This document shows positions 25,823-34,031 of a DNA stretch of 64,000 nt, in pieces. Under the pieces are notes generated by a model. The model saw nothing but the letters and a program-made list of their open reading frames with translations. It was not told where the DNA came from and searched no databases. Location of the stretch: assembly GCA_002729695.1 (NCBI GenBank), contig PBYQ01000009.1, positions 9,248-73,247 of the forward strand, written 5' to 3'. The position numbers were made by a program, and so were the translations under genes. The first letter of the stretch is position 1. The number at the start of each line of letters is the position of its first letter. The stretch comes from Citromicrobium sp. (lineage in GTDB: Bacteria; Pseudomonadota; Alphaproteobacteria; Sphingomonadales; Sphingomonadaceae).

Positions 25823-26505
25823 TGAAGATTTCCAAAACCACGTTCGCGATCGCGACTGCAATTGGCGCGACGCTCGCTGCCGTGCCGGCCGCCGCGCAGG
25901 TCAACGGGATAGCTACTGCCGACCGCGCGCTGGCGGTGGCCAACGCCCAGGCCTTGCAGGCCGGTTACAAGCAGATCGAAGATCAGAACCAGAGCCAGTT
26001 GACCACACTGCAGCAGCTCGAACAGCAGCGGCAGACGGCCCTGAAAACCTTCGACACGAACGGCGATGGCCAGGTGTCGGATGCTGAGGCCAATGCTGCA
26101 CCCGAGGCGAGCAAGCAGCAGGTTCGTTCGCTGGACGAACAGATTTCCGGTATCCAGATGCCGCTTCAGCGCGCGCGCATGTACGTGCTGACGCAGATCG
26201 CACAACAGTATGGTCCGGCGGTGCAGCAGGTGATTGCCGACCGTTCCATCCAGGTCATGCTGGCTCCCGATGCCCTGATCTATGCGCCCGAGAGCGCCGA
26301 CGTGACCGAAGCCGTTACCGCGGCGATCAACACGCGCGTGCAGTCTGCCCAGATTGCGCCTCCCGCCGACTGGCAGCCTTCGCAGGCCGCGGCGCAGCTG
26401 TACCAAGAGATCCAGCAGCTGATGTATCTCTCGGCGCTTCGTCAGGCAGCGGCGCAGCAGCAGTCCGCCCAGCCGCAGGCTCCCGCGCAGCCCACCGGTC
26501 GCTGA
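25822..26505 (+). CDS. OmpH/Skp-family periplasmic chaperone with an embedded EF-hand loop
   Basis: 227 residues with signal peptide ending PAAAQ. The body is coiled-coil rich in Gln ([17 protein letters not shown], then [14 protein letters not shown]) as in Skp, and it sits between bamA and fabZ where skp belongs. Unusual feature: [12 protein letters not shown] at about residues 75-86 is a complete EF-hand calcium loop (D, N, D, G, V, E in canonical positions) within the helical hairpin. The C-terminal tail is Gln/Ala/Pro-rich. It probably escorts unfolded outer-membrane proteins; calcium dependence is inference. Confidence 0.85.
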   Translation: MKISKTTFAIATAIGATLAAVPAAAQVNGIATADRALAVANAQALQAGYKQIEDQNQSQLTTLQQLEQQRQTALKTFDTNGDGQVSDAEANAAPEASKQQVRSLDEQISGIQMPLQRARMYVLTQIAQQYGPAVQQVIADRSIQVMLAPDALIYAPESADVTEAVTAAINTRVQSAQIAPPADWQPSQAAAQLYQEIQQLMYLSALRQAAAQQQSAQPQAPAQPTGR

Positions 26506-26518
26506 TCGTATCATCGAC

Positions 26519-26989
26519 ATGGAAGGTAACGACACGGTAGAAAAGCGGCAGATGGATATCCGGCAGGTACTCAAGGCGCTGCCGCACCGATATCCGCTGC
26601 TGCTCGTCGACCGGGTGGAAAGCCTGACCCTGAACGAAGAAATCCACGCGGTGAAGGCGGTGACCTTCAACGAGGAATTCTTCCAGGGTCACTTTCCCGG
26701 CGCACCGATCATGCCCGGTGTCTTGCAGATCGAGGCGCTGGCGCAGGCCGCCGCGATCCTCGGGATCGAGACGCTGGAATTGGCGGGGACGGGCAAGCTC
26801 GTCTATTTCATGGGTATCGACGGAGCCAAGTTCCGCGCGCCCGTGACGCCGGGCTGTCTGCTCGATCTCAAGGTTTCGTTCCTGCAGAAGCGCAGCCGCG
26901 TATACAAGTTCGCTGGCAAGGCGAGCGTGAACGGCAAGACGACCTGCGAGTGCGAGTTCACCGCGATGATCGCCGATCCGCCCGAATAA
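26519..26989 (+). CDS. fabZ: 3-hydroxyacyl-ACP dehydratase FabZ
   Basis: 156 residues. Hot-dog fold dehydratase of fatty acid synthesis. [13 protein letters not shown] near residue 22 and [20 protein letters not shown] near 58 contain the catalytic His; the Glu of QIEALAQA completes the pair. It follows skp directly by 13 bases. In most Gram-negatives lpxD would lie before and lpxA after fabZ; both are absent here. Confidence 0.97.
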   Translation: MEGNDTVEKRQMDIRQVLKALPHRYPLLLVDRVESLTLNEEIHAVKAVTFNEEFFQGHFPGAPIMPGVLQIEALAQAAAILGIETLELAGTGKLVYFMGIDGAKFRAPVTPGCLLDLKVSFLQKRSRVYKFAGKASVNGKTTCECEFTAMIADPPE

Positions 26990-26996
26990 GCCCGCT

Positions 26997-27116
26997 CCCC
27001 TCCCGCTTGCGGGAGGGGCTGGGGGTGGGCATGGGCTCGCGAGAGCCCACCCCGCTGCGACTAGCGAGCAAGCTCGCAAGTCTCGCAACCCCTCCCGCAA
27101 GCGGGAGGGGAGTTTT
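26997..27116. repeat. Composite palindromic intergenic repeat between fabZ and rpmE
   Basis: Two near-identical hairpins CCCCTCCCGC..GCGGGAGGGG lie at 26997-27018 and 27089-27110. Between them are GGGCTC/GAGCCC (27033-27048), GGGTGGGC/GCCCACCC (27023-27052) and GCGAGCAAGCTCGC (27064-27077). The right hairpin is followed by TTTTA and may terminate fabZ transcription. The structure resembles REP-like elements spread through alphaproteobacterial genomes. Confidence 0.75.
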
Positions 27117-27209
27117 ACTTGCCAATCGGGCGCGTTGCGACTATCCGCGCGCCTTTCCCACCCAACAGCTGGACCGGTCGGAACCGTTCCGAGGCTATGG
27201 AGACATGAC

Positions 27210-27434
27210 ATGAAGGCCGAAGGTCACCCCGATTATCACACCATCACGGTCAAGATGACCGATGGTACCGAATTCCAGACCCGCTCCACCTGGGGCAAGG
27301 AAGGCGACACGCTGACGCTGGAAATCGACCCGACCAGCCACCCGGCATGGACCGGCGGCAAGCAGCAGCTTCAGGAAGGTGGCCGCGTGGCCGCGTTCAA
27401 CAAGCGCTTCGGTGGGCTCAGCCTCAAGAAATAA
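27210..27434 (+). CDS. rpmE: 50S ribosomal protein L31
   Basis: 74 residues from ATG 27210. [33 protein letters not shown] and the end [12 protein letters not shown] identify bL31 of the alphaproteobacterial type. It lacks the CxxC zinc motif, so it is the zinc-independent form. A strong terminator follows at 27474. Confidence 0.95.
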   Translation: MKAEGHPDYHTITVKMTDGTEFQTRSTWGKEGDTLTLEIDPTSHPAWTGGKQQLQEGGRVAAFNKRFGGLSLKK

Positions 27435-27473
27435 CGCGATTTTACGCGCTTTGCGGCCTCGTGCCGCGAGGGA

Positions 27474-27503
27474 AGGGCGGTCCGACGGGGCCGCCCTTTT
27501 TCG
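27474..27503 (+). terminator. Rho-independent terminator after rpmE
   Basis: AAGGGCGG (27474-27481) pairs with CCGCCCTT (27492-27499), followed by TTT. Lies 39 bases after the rpmE stop. Confidence 0.85.
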
Positions 27504-27540
27504 TGCAGAACCTGTCGGCCTCGTTGCTGTCGCGAACACC

Positions 27541-27632
27541 TCGTCACCCCGGACCAGTTCCGGGGGCGGTGCTTCTTTGGTGCTACTGCCAAGGATAAGA
27601 AGCCCTGTCCCGGATCAAGTCCGGGACGACTC
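27541..27632. repeat. Paired palindromes of a CCCGGA..TCCGGG dispersed repeat
   Basis: CCCCGGACCAGTTCCGGGG (27547-27565) and GTCCCGGATCAAGTCCGGGAC (hairpin at 27607-27627) flank a loop with CTTCTT and AAGAAG arms. The two halves face each other as an inverted pair. It sits between rpmE and the convergent oxygenase gene. Confidence 0.7.
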
Positions 27633-27669
27633 GGCGAGAAGGCGATCCGCGCACCGTGTCAGCCGGCCA

Positions 27670-28311
27670 TCACCCCCAAGGCCGCTCGCGATACCACTTG
27701 GTAATCACGTACTTGGTGCCTTTGCGCACCTTCATTCCGTGGTGCATCGTGTTGGGGTTGATGGACTGGTCGGGCCGCCGGTTGTTCCAGCACACCAGCT
27801 TGCCCGTTTCGGGCTGGAAGCTTTTCTTGACCACCTTGAAGCGGGTCGCGCCGCCGGCTTCGGGTTCGTTGAGGTAGATCATGAAAGTCCAGGTCCGCTG
27901 GCCGGCGACCGCGCAGTATTTCTCCCAGTCGTCGCCGCCGGGATTGAAATAGTCGCAGTGCGGCTTGAACTCCTGGCCGACGGCATAGCGTTGCCCCTGC
28001 AGGGGCTCGCCATGCATGGGGTCGATCCCCGATATGCTCGCCAGCATCGCGTCGAGCCGCTGCGTGCGCGGGTCGTCCATCGGCAGGTCGCAGGTCTCGC
28101 TCGTGCGGAAGGTGTCGTCCCCATAATGATCGGCCAGCGTCGAGGGACGGCGCTTGGCATCGATCATCGTGACCAGCTCCGCGCAGAAATCGGGATCGAG
28201 GAAATCGCGCATCTGAAGCAGTTCGAGCTTGGGAAAAGGAAGCCGTTGCATGCCCTTGGCTGCAAGTTCCTTCGCGTCGGATTCGCCGGGGTCGCGCATG
28301 ACATTCTTCAT
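27670..28311 (-). CDS. 2-oxoglutarate/Fe(II)-dependent prolyl 4-hydroxylase-like dioxygenase
   Basis: 213 residues. The double-stranded beta-helix carries the iron ligands in HCDYFNPG (His and Asp, near residue 118) and MHHGMKVRKGTKYVITKWYRERPW near the C-terminus (distal His, then the Lys that would bind 2-oxoglutarate). TWTFMIYLNEPEAGGATRF is the usual central strand pair. This is the layout of small bacterial prolyl hydroxylases related to eukaryotic P4H. Target protein unknown. It stands alone and converges on rpmE. Confidence 0.9.
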   Translation of the reverse strand: MKNVMRDPGESDAKELAAKGMQRLPFPKLELLQMRDFLDPDFCAELVTMIDAKRRPSTLADHYGDDTFRTSETCDLPMDDPRTQRLDAMLASISGIDPMHGEPLQGQRYAVGQEFKPHCDYFNPGGDDWEKYCAVAGQRTWTFMIYLNEPEAGGATRFKVVKKSFQPETGKLVCWNNRRPDQSINPNTMHHGMKVRKGTKYVITKWYRERPWG

Positions 28312-28433
28312 GCGCGATGGATTACGCGATTCGCAAGCCGCGTAACAATCCTGCGCAAGAGAGCTTCAAACGAGGATTTCACTTCCCATTTGCCCTCTCT
28401 CGTGCAAGCGAATAATGCGCTGCCGTTCCGCAC

Positions 28434-28461
28434 TTGACGCGGCGATTCGTGCGCGTAACTG
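28434..28461 (+). promoter_or_regulatory. Candidate promoter for tRNA-His
   Basis: TTGACG at 28434-28439 and TAACTG at 28456-28461, spacing 16, 35 bases before the tRNA. The -35 box is good, the -10 weak. Confidence 0.4.
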
Positions 28462-28495
28462 CCACCCCCCTTGGCGTGGCTGCGCCGGGGCATAT

Positions 28496-28573
28496 GGCGA
28501 TCGTAGCTCAGTTGGTTAGAGCGCCGGTTTGTGGTACCGGAGGGCGGGGGTTCGAGACCCCTCGATCGCCCCA
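28496..28573 (+). tRNA. tRNA-His (anticodon GTG)
   Basis: Folds as a normal cloverleaf: acceptor GCGATCG/CGATCGC, D-arm GCTC..GAGC, anticodon stem CCGGT/ACCGG around TTGTGGT with anticodon GTG, T-arm with TTCGAGA. An extra G at 28496 faces C73 at 28570, the G-1:C73 identity pair of histidine tRNA, and CCA (28571-28573) is encoded. Confidence 0.95.
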
Positions 28574-28631
28574 TTTGCTCCCGAGGCCCGGTCAGCCAGC
28601 AACACTGGCTGCGAGGGCATCTGCAATTCCC

Positions 28632-29696
28632 ATGAACGCGTTCTGGACCCAGCCCGATTTCGACGACCATGAGGTCGTTCATTTCGTTCATGACGACAAG
28701 AGCGGGCTGACCGCGATTATCGCTCTCCACTCGACCCACCTCGGCCCGGCTGCGGGTGGCACGCGCTTCTGGCACTATGCAGAACCCGGCGCCGCGATGC
28801 GCGACGCGCTGCGTTTGAGCCGCGGGATGAGCTACAAGAACGCGATGGCCGGCCTCCCCATGGGTGGCGGCAAGGCCGTCATCCTGGCCGGTGAAGACCG
28901 CCGCAAGACGCCCGAGATGCTCGCGGCATTCGGCAAGGCGGTCGATGGGCTTGGCGGCAAGTACGTGACCGCCGAGGACGTCGGCATCACCGTCGCCGAT
29001 ATGGTCGCCGTTCACCAGCAGACCGAATTTGTTTCCGGCCTGCCGGTCGAAGAAGGCGAGGCGGGTGGAAACCCCGGCCCGTTCACCGCGCTCGGCATTT
29101 ACCTCGGCATCAAGGCTGCGGTGAAGCACAAGCTTGGTCGCGACACCGTGGAAGGTGTTCACGTGGCGATGCAGGGCGTCGGCAGCGTGGGAGGAGGTGT
29201 CGCTCGCCTGCTCGCTAAGGACGGTGCAAAGCTTACGCTGGCCGATATCGCCGCCGATGAGGTGCAGGCGCTTGGCCAGGAACTGGGTGCCGATGTGGTT
29301 GCGCCCGATGCGATCATGTCGGTTGCGTGCGACGTCTTCAGCCCCAACGCTCTGGGTGCGACGCTGGACGAAGCGGGCATCGCGCGGCTCGATTGCTCGA
29401 TCGTCGCAGGCGGTGCGAACAACCAGCTCGCGCGCCCCGAAAATGGTGCGATGCTGGCCGAGCGCGGTATCCTCTACGCACCTGATTACGTCATCAACGC
29501 TGGCGGCATCATCAGCGTGACGATGGAATACCTGTGCCGCCGCGACGATGCGCCGTGCGACATCAACGAGGTGCGCAAGCGGATCGCGCTGATCCCCGAA
29601 CGGCTGAGCAAGATCTGGCAGGACAGCGAAGCCACCGGATCGTCGCCCGACCGGGTTGCCGATGCGATGGCCCAGAAGCTGATCGGACGCGGCTGA
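28632..29696 (+). CDS. Glu/Leu/Phe/Val-type amino-acid dehydrogenase
   Basis: 354 residues from ATG 28632. LGPAAGGTRFWHY, MSYKNAMAGLPMGGGKAVI with the two active-site lysines, and ALGIYLGIKAA identify the branched-chain amino-acid dehydrogenase subgroup. The NAD domain has VAMQGVGSVGGGVARLL near residue 180. It reversibly deaminates hydrophobic amino acids to 2-oxo acids. The frame extends into the tRNA upstream, so that part was excluded. Preference between leucine, phenylalanine or valine cannot be fixed by eye. Confidence 0.9.
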   Translation: MNAFWTQPDFDDHEVVHFVHDDKSGLTAIIALHSTHLGPAAGGTRFWHYAEPGAAMRDALRLSRGMSYKNAMAGLPMGGGKAVILAGEDRRKTPEMLAAFGKAVDGLGGKYVTAEDVGITVADMVAVHQQTEFVSGLPVEEGEAGGNPGPFTALGIYLGIKAAVKHKLGRDTVEGVHVAMQGVGSVGGGVARLLAKDGAKLTLADIAADEVQALGQELGADVVAPDAIMSVACDVFSPNALGATLDEAGIARLDCSIVAGGANNQLARPENGAMLAERGILYAPDYVINAGGIISVTMEYLCRRDDAPCDINEVRKRIALIPERLSKIWQDSEATGSSPDRVADAMAQKLIGRG

Positions 29697-29777
29697 CCGC
29701 ACACTCGAGCCGGGCATTTCCTGCCACGAATCCTTGCACCGCGCCCGTGCGAGCGGCATAGGAACGGGCGATAAAAA

Positions 29778-30506
29778 ATGCATGGTTTTGCCAATCCTCG
29801 ACGGTTTTTGAGCCTCGCGAAGACGCTGACGCCGATTTTGCTTGCCGTTGGCCTGCTGACCTCGGCCGGGGCGGTCGTCTGGGGGCTGTTCGTGACCCCG
29901 CCGGACCGCCTGATGGGCGAGACCGTGCGGATCATCTTCATTCACGTGCCGACCGCGTGGCTCGGCATGGCCGGCTGGATGACGATCGCCGGGTCGAGCC
30001 TCGCCTTCATTGTCTGGCGTCATCCGCTGGCCGCTCTTGCAGCGCGCGCAGCGGCGATCCCAGGGCTGGTCTTCACCGCGCTGTGCCTGATCACCGGATC
30101 GATCTGGGGGCGGCCCACCTGGGGAACCTGGTGGGTGTGGGATGGGCGGCTGACCAGCATGCTGGTGCTGTTCTTTCTCTACCTCGCCTATATTGCGCTG
30201 TCGCAGGCGGTCGATCGCGAGGGGGCCTCTGCCAGGCTGCCAGCTATCTTCGGACTGGTCGGGGCGGTCAACGTTCCGATCATCAACCGTTCGGTCGTGT
30301 GGTGGAACTCGCTGCATCAGCCACCCAGCATTACCACCGGAGGCAGCAGTATTGACGGCGCGTTCCTGTGGCCGATGCTGATTGCGCTGCTCGGATTTAC
30401 CTGCCTGTTCGCCGCGACCATGCTGATGAACATGCGCGCATTGCTGGCGCAGGCGCAGGCCGAGGCGCGATTGCGTCGCCGCGCGATGGAGGCGGAACCC
30501 GCATGA
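29778..30506 (+). CDS. ccmC: Heme exporter/handling protein CcmC
   Basis: 242 residues, six membrane helices. The tryptophan-rich periplasmic motif WGRPTWGTWWVWDGRLTS with flanking histidines (FIHVPTAW and NSLHQPPS) binds heme and passes it to CcmE. First gene of a seven-gene cytochrome c maturation operon (29778-34744) in which each gene overlaps or nearly touches the next. The ABC subunits ccmA and ccmB are not in the window. Confidence 0.95.
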   Translation: MHGFANPRRFLSLAKTLTPILLAVGLLTSAGAVVWGLFVTPPDRLMGETVRIIFIHVPTAWLGMAGWMTIAGSSLAFIVWRHPLAALAARAAAIPGLVFTALCLITGSIWGRPTWGTWWVWDGRLTSMLVLFFLYLAYIALSQAVDREGASARLPAIFGLVGAVNVPIINRSVVWWNSLHQPPSITTGGSSIDGAFLWPMLIALLGFTCLFAATMLMNMRALLAQAQAEARLRRRAMEAEPA

Positions 30507-30658
30507 TGCGCGAAGCGCTCTCGCAGTGGGACTACGTGATTGCGGCCTACGCGATCGCGGTGCCCGCCATTGCCGCATTGATCGTCTTCAGCTGGCTGCG
30601 GATGCGCCGGGCCGAGCGTGCGCGTGATGCCGCTCGCAAGAAGGGGCGCGGCGAATGA
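30503..30658 (+). CDS. ccmD: Heme exporter protein CcmD
   Basis: 51 residues from ATG 30503, overlapping the ccmC stop (ATGA). One membrane helix (YVIAAYAIAVPAIAALIVF) followed by RMRRAERARDAARKKGRGE, the basic tail typical of CcmD. It helps release holo-CcmE from the CcmABC complex. Its stop overlaps ccmE in the same way. Confidence 0.9.
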   Translation: MMREALSQWDYVIAAYAIAVPAIAALIVFSWLRMRRAERARDAARKKGRGE

Positions 30659-31119
30659 GTGGCCTTGCTCCCAAACACCAGCGGCTGGTGCTGGTTTCGG
30701 TTGCGATGGTGGTGCTTATCGTGGCCGGACTGCTCGCCGCGTGGGGACTGCGCAGCCAGGCGGACTATTTCTACCTGCCCGAAGACATTGCCGCTAAACC
30801 GCCCGAGCCGGGCCGCGCAATCCGCCTGGGTGGGATGGTGCAACGTGGATCGCTGCGTACGCTGCCCGATGGTGTGACGATCGCCTTCAACGTCACCGGG
30901 CGAGAGGGAAATGCCGTGCCCGTGACCTATCGCGGCATCGTGCCCGACCTGTTCGTCGAAGGATCGGGGGTCATCGCCAATGGCAGGCTGATGCCCGGCG
31001 GGACCTTCGAAGCGGAGACGCTGCTCGCCAAGCACGATGAGAATTATACCCCGCGCGAACTTGAGGGCTTGAGCGACGCCGAGGCGCACGAGGTTCTGGA
31101 AAAGAGCGTCGATCAGTGA
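30655..31119 (+). CDS. ccmE: Heme chaperone CcmE
   Basis: 154 residues with an N-terminal membrane anchor (LVLVSVAMVVLIVAGLLAAW) and a periplasmic OB fold. IRLGGMVQRGSL, IAFNVTGREG, and LLAKHDENYTPRE are typical; the His in KHDENY binds heme covalently. It carries heme from CcmC to CcmF. Begins inside the ccmD stop. Confidence 0.96.
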   Translation: MSGLAPKHQRLVLVSVAMVVLIVAGLLAAWGLRSQADYFYLPEDIAAKPPEPGRAIRLGGMVQRGSLRTLPDGVTIAFNVTGREGNAVPVTYRGIVPDLFVEGSGVIANGRLMPGGTFEAETLLAKHDENYTPRELEGLSDAEAHEVLEKSVDQ

Positions 31120-31135
31120 ACAAGGCTGCGGACCA

Positions 31136-33094
31136 ATGATCGCCGAGATCGGCCTCGCCGCCCTGTGGCTCGCCGCAGGGCTCTGTCTGCTGCAATTCAT
31201 TGCGGGTGCGATTGGCGCGCGCGGCGATGAGCAGGGGCCGGTGAGCGCGCTGGTTCGCCCCGCCGCGATTGTTCAGGCGCTGTTGTTGGTCGTCTCGTTC
31301 GTCTGCCTGCTTTGGGTTTTCGCCGTGACCGACCTGTCGGTTGCGCTGGTGGCGGCAAACAGCCATGCGGACAAGCCGCTGGTCTACCGGATATCGGGTG
31401 CCTGGGGGAATCACGAGGGGTCGATGCTACTGTGGGTCACGATCCTAGGCCTGTGCAGCGCGTTGATCGCAAGTCTCGAACGGCGAATGGACGCACGCTT
31501 CGTGAAGACGGCGCTGGCGGCGCAGGGCTTTGTCGCGCTGGGGTTCTTCGCCTTCCTGCTGCTGTCCTCCAATCCCTTCGCCCGGCTCAATCCGCCCGCC
31601 GAATTCGGGGCCGGGCTCAATCCGCTGCTGCAGGATATCGGCCTCGCGCTGCATCCGCCCACGCTCTACGTCGGCTATGTCGGCCTCTCTGTCGCGTTCA
31701 GCTTCGTCGTTGCGGGCTTGGTGACCCGGCAGGCGGGGCCCGAACTGGCGCGCGCCATGCGCCCTTGGGTGCTCGCTGCCTGGATATCGCTGACGCTCGG
31801 TATCGCGGCGGGCAGCTATTGGGCCTATTACGAACTGGGCTGGGGCGGTTGGTGGTTCTGGGACCCCGTTGAAAACGCCTCGCTCATGCCGTGGCTTGCA
31901 GCGACTGCGTTGCTTCATTCGATCGGGGTGCTTGCGGCGCGCGATGCGCTGCGCACATGGACGATCATGCTGGGCGTCGTGGCCTTCTCCATGAGCATGG
32001 TGGGCACCTTCCTCGTGCGCTCGGGCATCCTGACCAGCGTCCACGCCTTTGCCGTCGATCCTGAGCGCGGGGCTTTCATCCTCGGCCTGCTGACGATCTA
32101 TATCGGCGGAGCATTTGCACTGTTCGCCTTGCGGGCAGGCGCGCTGGCAGAAGGCAAGCGCTTCGTCGCGCTGAGCCGCGAGGGTGCTCTGGTGTTCAAC
32201 AATGTGATGCTCAGCGCGATCCTGGCGGTGGTGTTGCTGGGCACGCTGTATCCGCTGCTTTCCGAAGCATTGGGCACCCGCGTTTCGATCGGGCCGCCTT
32301 ACTACAATCCGGTCACCGCCGTGTTCGCCGTGCCGATGCTGCTGGTGCTGGCGGTCGGCCCCCTGCTCAGGTGGAGGCGCGACCGGATCAGCCGCATCGC
32401 AGCGCCGCTGGTGCTGGTAGGGGTCGTGCTGGCCGCGTCGGTCATCGCGGTCGTCGCCTTTAGCGGAGCGGGCGTGCTGCCGACGATCGGCCTTGCACTC
32501 GCGGTAACCTTGGCCGTGGCGAGCTGGCTGCCGCTGATGGGCCGCAATCCGCGCCGCGTGCCGCTGGCCCTGTGGGGATCGATGCTGGCGCATTTCGGCG
32601 TCGCGGTCAGCCTCGCCGGGATGGCGAGCGAAAGCGCCTTTTCGACCGAACGACTGGTCGCGGTGCGCAGTGGCGACACCGTCGAAGTCGGCCCGTTCAC
32701 GGCGACGCTCGGCGCGGTCGAGCCGGTGGCGGGCCCGAACTGGACCGCGCTGGAGGCGCGCATCGCGATCGCTGGAGAGGGTGTGGATACCGTATTGCGT
32801 CCACAGTCGCGCACCTTCACCGATCCACCGCAGAACACCAGCGAGGCCGCGCTGCTGACCCGCTGGAACGGCCAGCTGTATGCGATTCTCGGCGATGCGG
32901 CAGGCGAGGGACGCTGGCAGCTTCGGCTGTGGTGGAAGCCCTTCGTCACCCTGATCTGGTACGGTGGGGTGCTGATTGCGCTTGGCGGATTGCTCGCCCT
33001 GCTCGGGCATCTGCGCTCCGGCGTTCGGCGGGCGCGGATTGGCGAGGCGATTGCGCAGCGCCGCGCCGACCGTGAGAGCGAGGCTGCGGCATGA
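31136..33094 (+). CDS. ccmF: Cytochrome c heme lyase subunit CcmF
   Basis: 652 residues, about 15 membrane helices. The WWD motif WGGWWFWDPVENASLMPW (near residue 235) with conserved His residues, including the early ISGAWGNHEGSML segment, identifies CcmF, the central subunit that attaches heme to apocytochromes. The C-terminal half has the usual periplasmic stretch. Overlaps ccmG by 4 nt. Confidence 0.97.
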   Translation: MIAEIGLAALWLAAGLCLLQFIAGAIGARGDEQGPVSALVRPAAIVQALLLVVSFVCLLWVFAVTDLSVALVAANSHADKPLVYRISGAWGNHEGSMLLWVTILGLCSALIASLERRMDARFVKTALAAQGFVALGFFAFLLLSSNPFARLNPPAEFGAGLNPLLQDIGLALHPPTLYVGYVGLSVAFSFVVAGLVTRQAGPELARAMRPWVLAAWISLTLGIAAGSYWAYYELGWGGWWFWDPVENASLMPWLAATALLHSIGVLAARDALRTWTIMLGVVAFSMSMVGTFLVRSGILTSVHAFAVDPERGAFILGLLTIYIGGAFALFALRAGALAEGKRFVALSREGALVFNNVMLSAILAVVLLGTLYPLLSEALGTRVSIGPPYYNPVTAVFAVPMLLVLAVGPLLRWRRDRISRIAAPLVLVGVVLAASVIAVVAFSGAGVLPTIGLALAVTLAVASWLPLMGRNPRRVPLALWGSMLAHFGVAVSLAGMASESAFSTERLVAVRSGDTVEVGPFTATLGAVEPVAGPNWTALEARIAIAGEGVDTVLRPQSRTFTDPPQNTSEAALLTRWNGQLYAILGDAAGEGRWQLRLWWKPFVTLIWYGGVLIALGGLLALLGHLRSGVRRARIGEAIAQRRADRESEAAA

Positions 33095-33618
33095 AGCGGC
33101 TCTGGCTGATCCTCCCGCTGGCCCTGTTCGGGCTCTTCATCGGACTTGCGGCGTACCAGATGACGCAGCCGAAGGACGAATTCGTCCGCAGCACGATGAT
33201 CGGCAAGCCGCTGCCAGCCTTCGACCTTCCCGGGGAGACGGAGGACGCGCCGCGCCTCACCTCGCAGATGTTTGCCGACGGCACACCGCGCTTGCTCAAC
33301 GTATGGGCGACCTGGTGCCTGCCCTGCATCGCCGAGGCCCCGCAGCTCGACGCTCTCGCCAAGCGCGGGGTGCCGATCGTCGGTGTTGCGATCCGCGACG
33401 AACCGGAGGCGATTGCCCAGTTCCTCGACCGGTACGGGAACCCTTACTCGGCCATCGCGCGTGACGATATTGCCGAACTACAGCTCGCGCTGGGCTCTTC
33501 CGGCGTGCCCGAGACCTTCGTCATCGATGGCAAGGGCGTGATCCGCTACCAGCACATCGGGGACATTCGGGCGGACAATATCGACGAGATCTACGCCGAG
33601 TGGGAGAAGGCGCGATGA
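33091..33618 (+). CDS. ccmG: Thiol:disulfide interchange protein CcmG/DsbE
   Basis: 175 residues with one N-terminal anchor (LWLILPLALFGLFIGLAAY) and a thioredoxin fold. WATWCLPCIAEAPQLDAL holds the active CxxC, and GSSGVPETFVIDGKG is the cis-proline loop. It keeps apocytochrome cysteines reduced for heme attachment. Stop overlaps the next ATG. Confidence 0.95.
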   Translation: MKRLWLILPLALFGLFIGLAAYQMTQPKDEFVRSTMIGKPLPAFDLPGETEDAPRLTSQMFADGTPRLLNVWATWCLPCIAEAPQLDALAKRGVPIVGVAIRDEPEAIAQFLDRYGNPYSAIARDDIAELQLALGSSGVPETFVIDGKGVIRYQHIGDIRADNIDEIYAEWEKAR

Positions 33619-34031
33619 TCCTGGCCGCCGCCCTGCTGGCGCTCGCAGCGCCCGCGACGCCGCCTGCGATCGGAGCAGGGCAGACGGTGTCCTCCGCTCC
33701 GCTGGCCGATACGCAGCTCGCCGATCCGGTGGCCGAGGCAAAGGCGCAGGCCCTGATGGAGGAATTGCGCTGCCTGACCTGCCAGTCGCAATCCATCGCC
33801 GACAGCAACGCGCCTATGGCGGGCGACATGCGCCATCAGGTGCGTAGCCGCATCGCCGCGGGCGAGGAGCCTGAGCAAGTGCGGGCATGGCTGGTCGAAC
33901 GCTACGGCGATTACGTCACGTTCCGCCCCGGTTTCGACTGGGCTACCTGGCCGCTCTACGCGCTGCCATTGCTGTTCATCCTCGTGGCCGGTGTGCTGCT
34001 GTTCAGGCGGATCGGGAGGGGCGGCGAATGA
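33615..34031 (+). CDS. ccmH: Cytochrome c biogenesis protein CcmH (CcmL-type)
   Basis: 138 residues from ATG 33615. Signal-like N-terminus, then EELRCLTCQSQSIADSNAPMA with the RCxxC redox pair, and a C-terminal membrane helix (YALPLLFILVAGVLLFRRI). Works with CcmG and CcmF on apocytochrome thiols. It lacks the fused TPR part of E. coli CcmH; that part is the next gene. Confidence 0.94.
   Translation: MILAAALLALAAPATPPAIGAGQTVSSAPLADTQLADPVAEAKAQALMEELRCLTCQSQSIADSNAPMAGDMRHQVRSRIAAGEEPEQVRAWLVERYGDYVTFRPGFDWATWPLYALPLLFILVAGVLLFRRIGRGGE

Noticed and set aside
28308..30578. 756-residue minus-strand frame covering tRNA-His, the dehydrogenase and ccmC
   Set aside because: Spans a tRNA and two intact genes on the other strand and encodes Arg/His-rich sequence without motifs.
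31445..33010. 521-residue minus-strand frame opposite ccmF
   Set aside because: Fully overlaps an intact ccmF and has an Arg/Gln/His-rich product typical of antisense shadows.
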